This document shows, piece after piece, positions 60,180-64,000 of a stretch of 64,000 nucleotides of DNA (position 1 is its first letter; every line of letters begins with the position of its first letter). The stretch spans positions 1,984,001-2,048,000 of the forward strand of contig NZ_JACCBD010000001.1 in the NCBI RefSeq assembly GCF_013409595.1, given 5' to 3'. The notes beneath the pieces are model-generated. The model did not search any database and was not told the DNA's origin. It worked only from the letters and a program-made list of their open reading frames with translations. Made by a program: the position numbers and the translations under genes. This stretch comes from Leucobacter aridicollis (GTDB lineage Bacteria; Actinomycetota; Actinomycetes; Actinomycetales; Microbacteriaceae).

Positions 60180-60559
60180 CGGCGGTCTCGGGCCAAGGGC
60201 CCCAGGCCCCCAGGACCCCAGGACCCCAGGACCCCCGGACCCCGGACCCGAGCCACCTCACCCACCCCAAGCCGCCCAGCCACCCGGCCACCCAGCCACA
60301 CCAGCCATCCAGCCATCTCAGTTGGCACTTGTTGTCGCCATACGTGCGCGCAGACGACAACAAGTGCCAACTCCCCGGGGTCGGCGGGCGGGCCGGACCG
60401 CCGACAGGCCCGGGTGGGCCGGGTGAACCGGGCGGACCAGGCGGGGCCGGCCGGTGGGGCGGGCCGGTGGGCAGGACCGGAGGGAAGGACCGGAGGGCAC
60501 GACCGCAAGGCAGGGCAGTCCGGACCGGCCCGGACCGGCCCAACCCGTCCCCCGCGGGA
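60180..60559. other. low-complexity intergenic region between convergent genes
   Basis: This 380-bp stretch holds GGACCCC- and CCAGCCA-type simple repeats (about 60190–60319), a perfect 18-bp inverted repeat (60320–60372), and G-run-rich sequence (about 60375–60490). No gene fits. The composition would allow G-quadruplexes on the plus strand. Confidence 0.7.
60320..60372. repeat. perfect 18-bp inverted repeat (REP-like or bidirectional terminator)
   Basis: AGTTGGCACTTGTTGTCG (60320–60337) faces its exact complement (60355–60372) across a 17-nt loop. It lies between the convergent yidC and AraC genes, 140 bp after yidC. It could end both transcripts or be one copy of a dispersed palindromic repeat. 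Confidence 0.85.
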
Positions 60560-62035
60560 CTACAGCGCCGTCGTCGGCACCCGCGCCTCGCGGCCCCAGG
60601 CTGCGCGCGTCGGCCGGAGGTTCGGCACCCCCAGCCCGGCCGGCGCTGCGCCGTGCACCGCTCGGAACGCCCGCGAGAACGCGGGCAGGTGCGCGTACCC
60701 GAGCCCGCGGGAGATCTCTGAGGGGGTGTCCCCGTCCCCGAGCTGGTTGCGCGCCCGCGTCATGCGCAGCAGCCGCAGCCACGCGGCGAACTGCACGCCG
60801 GTCCGCCGCTGCACGGTGCCGCCAAGCGCGCGCTCGTCGACGCCGAGGCGCGCGGCGGCATCCGCCATACGCAGGTACGGCTCGCGCGCGTAGAGGTTCG
60901 CGACGCGGCCCAGCAGCAGGTCATCGTCCGTGATCGGCGAGCGGTCCGAGCCCGCGAGCGCGGCAGCGAATCCGCGATCAGGATCGACCTCAACGACGCC
61001 CACGTTCGTGTAACTCGCCAGCACGGACTCCACCAGCCCGGCGGTCCAGAGCCCGCCGACCGCCGCGGGCCGGAGGGGCGCCCCCACTGGCCCTGTGCGA
61101 GCCGAGCGGAACCCGAGCGGCACGAGCAGCGAACCGCGCGGAATGCTGAACTCGTTCGGTGTTCCCGCCGGAATGACGACGGCGTCGCCCTCCGCGAGCG
61201 CGATGCGCCGACTGCCGACGACGAGATCGGCACCACCAAGGGCGGCCCACACAGCGACATGCGCGCCGTTCACCCGGGTCCACGTCCGGCGGTCTGCCGC
61301 GTCGATCCCCGCCCCACTCCCGATCTCCGCGCGCGTCACCTGCATGCTCGCCGAGGCGGCGCGGATCCGCCACTGCCCTGGGGAGAGCCCGGTCGCCTCA
61401 GCGAATGCTCGGCTGAACGCGGGCACCCCGCTGTAGCCAACGTTGTGTGCGACCCATTCGATATCGCGATCGTCGGCGAGCAGCCGCGCGGCCGTGCGCA
61501 CCCGCTGGCGCCGCACCCATGCCGCGACGGTCCATCCCGTCTCCGCGAGAAACCGCCGCTGGACGGTGCGCACACTCCACCCGGGGACGGTCCGGGCAAC
61601 GGCCTCTGCCAGACGGGTTCCCGGCTGCTCAGCGAGGAGCACGGCGAGGCGTCCCAGCTCTGCGGAGGCGGGCGCGGGCGGCGGCGCGAGCGGCTCGGGG
61701 CCGCCGCCCGAAAGTTCGAGCCTGGCCGGACCGGTCGCGCCGTCGAGATGCCCCAGCACGTCGGCGAAGGCGTGCAGCAGGTTGGAGTGTGACGCCTCGG
61801 GCACGTGGAGGCGCGTCGCGACGGTCCTCCCGCCGCCCGCCACCGGTATCGGCAGCACGATCGCGCCGCGGGCCGGTCTGACTGAGACGAGATCGCCGGC
61901 GGGCACCCACACGCCGTCCTGCGCGTTCAGGCGCAGCAGTTCGCCGCCGACGCGCACCTCGGCTGAGCCGCGCAGCACGGCATAGAGCATCGGCTCCGAG
62001 AGCCGCACGGGCGGCAGCTGAACGGCTGGTAACAC
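60560..62035 (-). CDS. double AraC-type regulator of siderophore uptake
   Basis: A 491-residue protein made of two AraC regulators in tandem. The first sensor (cupin-like) covers about 10–85 and its DNA-binding part about 140–223 (YSGVPAFSRAFAEATGLSPGQ). The second sensor lies at about 258–312 (LAEGDAVVIPAGTPNEFS) and the second DNA-binding part at about 383–468 (YAHLPAFSRAFRAVHGAAP). I chose GTG 62035, with GGAA about 8 nt upstream. It is divergent from the siderophore-binding lipoprotein gene, and a DtxR/IdeR box lies between them, so it probably controls siderophore import. Confidence 0.85.
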   Translation of the reverse strand: MLPAVQLPPVRLSEPMLYAVLRGSAEVRVGGELLRLNAQDGVWVPAGDLVSVRPARGAIVLPIPVAGGGRTVATRLHVPEASHSNLLHAFADVLGHLDGATGPARLELSGGGPEPLAPPPAPASAELGRLAVLLAEQPGTRLAEAVARTVPGWSVRTVQRRFLAETGWTVAAWVRRQRVRTAARLLADDRDIEWVAHNVGYSGVPAFSRAFAEATGLSPGQWRIRAASASMQVTRAEIGSGAGIDAADRRTWTRVNGAHVAVWAALGGADLVVGSRRIALAEGDAVVIPAGTPNEFSIPRGSLLVPLGFRSARTGPVGAPLRPAAVGGLWTAGLVESVLASYTNVGVVEVDPDRGFAAALAGSDRSPITDDDLLLGRVANLYAREPYLRMADAAARLGVDERALGGTVQRRTGVQFAAWLRLLRMTRARNQLGDGDTPSEISRGLGYAHLPAFSRAFRAVHGAAPAGLGVPNLRPTRAAWGREARVPTTAL

Positions 62036-62063
62036 GGTGTCATTTCCAATCAACAGATGAAAG

Positions 62064-62082
62064 TAAGGCTTGGCTAACTTTG
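62064..62082. promoter_or_regulatory. DtxR/IdeR-type iron box
   Basis: TAAGGCTTGGCTAACTTTG matches the 19-bp consensus TTAGGTTAGGCTAACCTAA at 13 positions, including the central GGCTAAC. It lies in the divergent region, 29 bp from the AraC start and 60 bp from the lipoprotein start, and suggests repression by Fe2+. Confidence 0.65.
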
Positions 62083-62141
62083 AGGATAGCGCGCACCGCT
62101 GTGCCGCCACACAACACCAGGAACACTCGGAGGTTTCCCGC

Positions 62142-63137
62142 ATGGCACGACGCCTGCCCACCCTCGCTGCCCTCACCGCAGCCGCCCTGCTGCTCGCCGG
62201 CTGCAGCCCAGCCGCCTCAGACTCGACCGCTTCGGACGCCGCGGCCGCTGAGACCGGCGGCGCGTGGCCCCGCACGATCGAGCACGCCGCCGGCAGCACG
62301 ACGATCGACGAGCAGCCGCTCCGCATCGTATCGGTCGCGCCGTCGATCACCGGCGGCCTGCTCTCACTCGACGCGCCGATCGTGGCGACCGGAGCCGCTC
62401 CCGTCAGCCCGCTTTCCGACGAGAATGGCTTCTTCACCCAGTGGGCCGACGTCGCTATCGACCGCGGCGTTGAGGTCGCGTACAAGGATCTCGAGCTCGA
62501 TATCGACGCCGTCGATCAGTTTGAGCCCGACCTCATCATCGGTTCGGCGAACGGCGGCGACAGCACCGCCGACGCGTACGATCAGCTGTCAGAGATCGCC
62601 CCCACGGTACTCCTCGACTACGGCGACGCCACCTGGCAGGAGCTCACCGAGCAGATCGCCGAGATCACGGGGCTCGAATCGAAGGCCGCCGAGGTGCTCG
62701 CGGACTATGACGAGTGGGTCGCGGGCCAGGCGAAGCAGATCACGCTCCCCCCGCAGCCGACGACCGCGCTCGTCTACATGGGCCCCGAGGGATCGTGGCC
62801 ATTCGACCCGGCGAGCCCGCAGGCGATGCTGCTCAGCTCCCTTGGGTTTGACTACCAGCCGCCGCGCGAAGAGTTCCTCACCGAGGGCCAGGGTGGCCGC
62901 GTCGGGATCCTCACCAGCGAGAACGCCCCCGATGGCCTCGCCGACGCCGAGACAATCATGATCGTCGCGATGCTCGGCGGCGACCCCGTCGCCGAGTTTG
63001 CGAAGGATCCGCTGCTGAAGAACCTTCCCGCGCTCACGAGCGACAACGTGTACTCAATGGGCGCACAGTCGTTCCGCCTCGACTACTACAGCGCGAAGCT
63101 GACCGTCGAGCTTCTCGTCGACACGTTCTCGGCCTAG
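62142..63137 (+). CDS. siderophore ABC transporter substrate-binding lipoprotein
   Basis: A 331-residue FepB/FhuD-like (class III) binding lipoprotein. The signal peptide ends in LLAGC (Cys near 20). Two lobes are joined by a long helix: first EQPLRIVSVAPSITGGLLSL, then ALVYMGPEGSWPFDPASPQA and LTSDNVYSMGAQSFRLDYYS. It captures ferric siderophores outside the membrane. CGGAGG lies 9–10 nt upstream of the ATG at 62142. The permease gene begins 3 bp after its stop. Confidence 0.94.
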   Translation: MARRLPTLAALTAAALLLAGCSPAASDSTASDAAAAETGGAWPRTIEHAAGSTTIDEQPLRIVSVAPSITGGLLSLDAPIVATGAAPVSPLSDENGFFTQWADVAIDRGVEVAYKDLELDIDAVDQFEPDLIIGSANGGDSTADAYDQLSEIAPTVLLDYGDATWQELTEQIAEITGLESKAAEVLADYDEWVAGQAKQITLPPQPTTALVYMGPEGSWPFDPASPQAMLLSSLGFDYQPPREEFLTEGQGGRVGILTSENAPDGLADAETIMIVAMLGGDPVAEFAKDPLLKNLPALTSDNVYSMGAQSFRLDYYSAKLTVELLVDTFSA

Positions 63138-63140
63138 CGC

Positions 63141-64000
63141 GTGCCAGCTACACTGTCCGAACGGAGCGCCGTGGGGTCCCCACGGCGCTCCGCGGCGAGC
63201 CGCACCGCGATCCTGCTGGCGGCGAGCGCGACCCTGCTCGCGGTGACGGCCGTTGTGGGCATTGGCCTCGGCTCGAACCCGATTCCGCCGGCCCGGGTGA
63301 TCGATGCGCTCGTCGCGTATGATCCCGCGAACAACGATCACCTCGTGGTCGTGCTGTCGCGGTTACCGCGGATCGCGCTCGGGGTAATCGTCGGCGCGGC
63401 GCTCGGGCTCGCAGGTACGCTCATGCAGTCCGTCACACGCAACCCGCTCGCCGACCCTGGCATCCTCGGGGTGAACGCCGGGGCCTCGTTCGCTGTCGTT
63501 CTCGCGATCGCGTTTCTCGGGATCACCGACGTGAGCGGGTACATCTGGTTCTCGTTCGCCGGCGCCGCGGGCGCGGCCGCGCTCGTCTATCTGCTCGGCA
63601 GCTCCCGCGGCAACGCGGGCACCCCGGTGAGGATCGCCCTCGCGGGCACCGCAGTCAGCATCGTTATCGGCGCCCTCACCCAGATGGTGTTGTTGAGCAA
63701 CGACGCCGCGTTCAACAGTTTCAGGTTCTGGGCGATCGGCTCGCTGCAGGGCCGAGACTTCGGCGTCTCGGTGACGGTGCTGCCGTTCGTCGCGGCTGGC
63801 GTTGCTTTGAGCCTCGCGCTCATCTCGCCGTTGAACGCGCTAACCCTCGGTGACGACGTCGCGACGGCGCTTGGCACGAACGCCCTCGGGGCCCGCATCG
63901 GAGCCGCCGTGGCCGTGGTGCTGCTCGCGGGCGCCGCGACCGCCGCCGCAGGGCCGATCGGGTTTATCGGGCTCGGGGCCGCGCACATCGCCCGGTTCTT
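63141..64000 (+). CDS. FecCD-family siderophore permease, 5' part only
   Basis: The first 286 codons of an iron-siderophore permease; the gene runs off the window. LSRLPRIALGVIVGAALGLA and GTLMQSVTRNPLADPGILGVN are the FecCD hallmarks, and GPIGFIGLGAAHIARF ends the visible part. The family pattern GLxxPH reads GLGAAH here, so the usual Pro before His is Ala. The GTG at 63141 lies 3 bp after the lipoprotein gene, with AGCG but no good Shine–Dalgarno sequence; coupling is likely. Confidence 0.93.
   Translation, partial: MPATLSERSAVGSPRRSAASRTAILLAASATLLAVTAVVGIGLGSNPIPPARVIDALVAYDPANNDHLVVVLSRLPRIALGVIVGAALGLAGTLMQSVTRNPLADPGILGVNAGASFAVVLAIAFLGITDVSGYIWFSFAGAAGAAALVYLLGSSRGNAGTPVRIALAGTAVSIVIGALTQMVLLSNDAAFNSFRFWAIGSLQGRDFGVSVTVLPFVAAGVALSLALISPLNALTLGDDVATALGTNALGARIGAAVAVVLLAGAATAAAGPIGFIGLGAAHIARF

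Noticed and set aside
60454..60933. Open frames in the G-rich intergenic region and opposite the AraC gene
   Set aside because: They consist of simple repeats and antisense to a clear regulator gene, with no domain.

Overview
The window is a 64 kb piece of a high-GC actinobacterial chromosome. Gene content and order fit the family Microbacteriaceae, and Leucobacter or a close relative is my best guess. Signs of this are the block coaD–DUF177–rpmF–rnc–mutM, the block leuC–leuD–murA–plsC–gpsA–ddl with DUF3515 and thiL nearby, a DUF222/HNH endonuclease, frequent GTG and TTG starts, 4-nt ATGA/GTGA/TTGA gene overlaps, and many promoters that look leaderless. The genus is an inference from gene content; no rRNA gene is present.

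Layout. 0–13.4 kb is mixed accessory and metabolic DNA: the 3' part of an MFS transporter, a GyrI-like protein, a solitary SAM methyltransferase, VOC and DinB-like proteins, isocitrate lyase (aceA), an internally deleted HXXEE protein, a hipBA toxin–antitoxin pair, a WYL regulator divergent from a hydrolase, and a TetR regulator overlapping an SDR–hydrolase fusion. 13.47–20.39 kb is a cargo segment bounded by two copies of the last 87 bp of mutM (86/87 identical). It holds a mutM 3' remnant, a possible uracil-DNA-glycosylase-like gene, an aldo/keto reductase, a broken cyclophilin-like lipoprotein gene, an XRE/MmyB regulator, a zinc alcohol dehydrogenase and a Bcr/CflA-type efflux pump. I see no integrase.

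20.4–31.3 kb is core: mutM, rnc, rpmF, DUF177, coaD, then a two-component system with its ABC transporter, recG, a tyrosine phosphatase and rsmD. 31.5–35.8 kb is a GABA catabolic unit (gabT, gabD) with a divergent PucR-type regulator. 35.8–45.1 kb carries cell-envelope and leucine genes (SIMPL protein, thiL, DUF3515, ddl, gpsA, plsC, murA, leuD, leuC). leuC is preceded by a 14-codon leader peptide with three consecutive Leu codons and an attenuator hairpin. 45.3–49.7 kb has terC behind a probable manganese riboswitch, a UPF0114 protein, the DUF222/HNH gene, tRNA-Leu(UAG) and a 58-residue protein that is easy to miss.

49.8–60.2 kb has an amine-oxidase-like flavoprotein, small proteins, two overlapping ClpP-like genes (the second lacks the catalytic serine) with a convergent ClgR/PopR-like regulator, a TetR/alcohol dehydrogenase pair, a MarR/AlkC-like pair and a second-type YidC. 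60.5–64 kb is a siderophore-iron locus: a double AraC regulator (two sensor and two DNA-binding halves in one chain), a DtxR/IdeR-type iron box, a siderophore-binding lipoprotein and the start of a FecCD permease.

The most unusual features are the mutM-bounded cargo segment, short tandem repeats that run across stop codons at three genes, the serine-less ClpP, the double AraC regulator, and the leucine attenuator.
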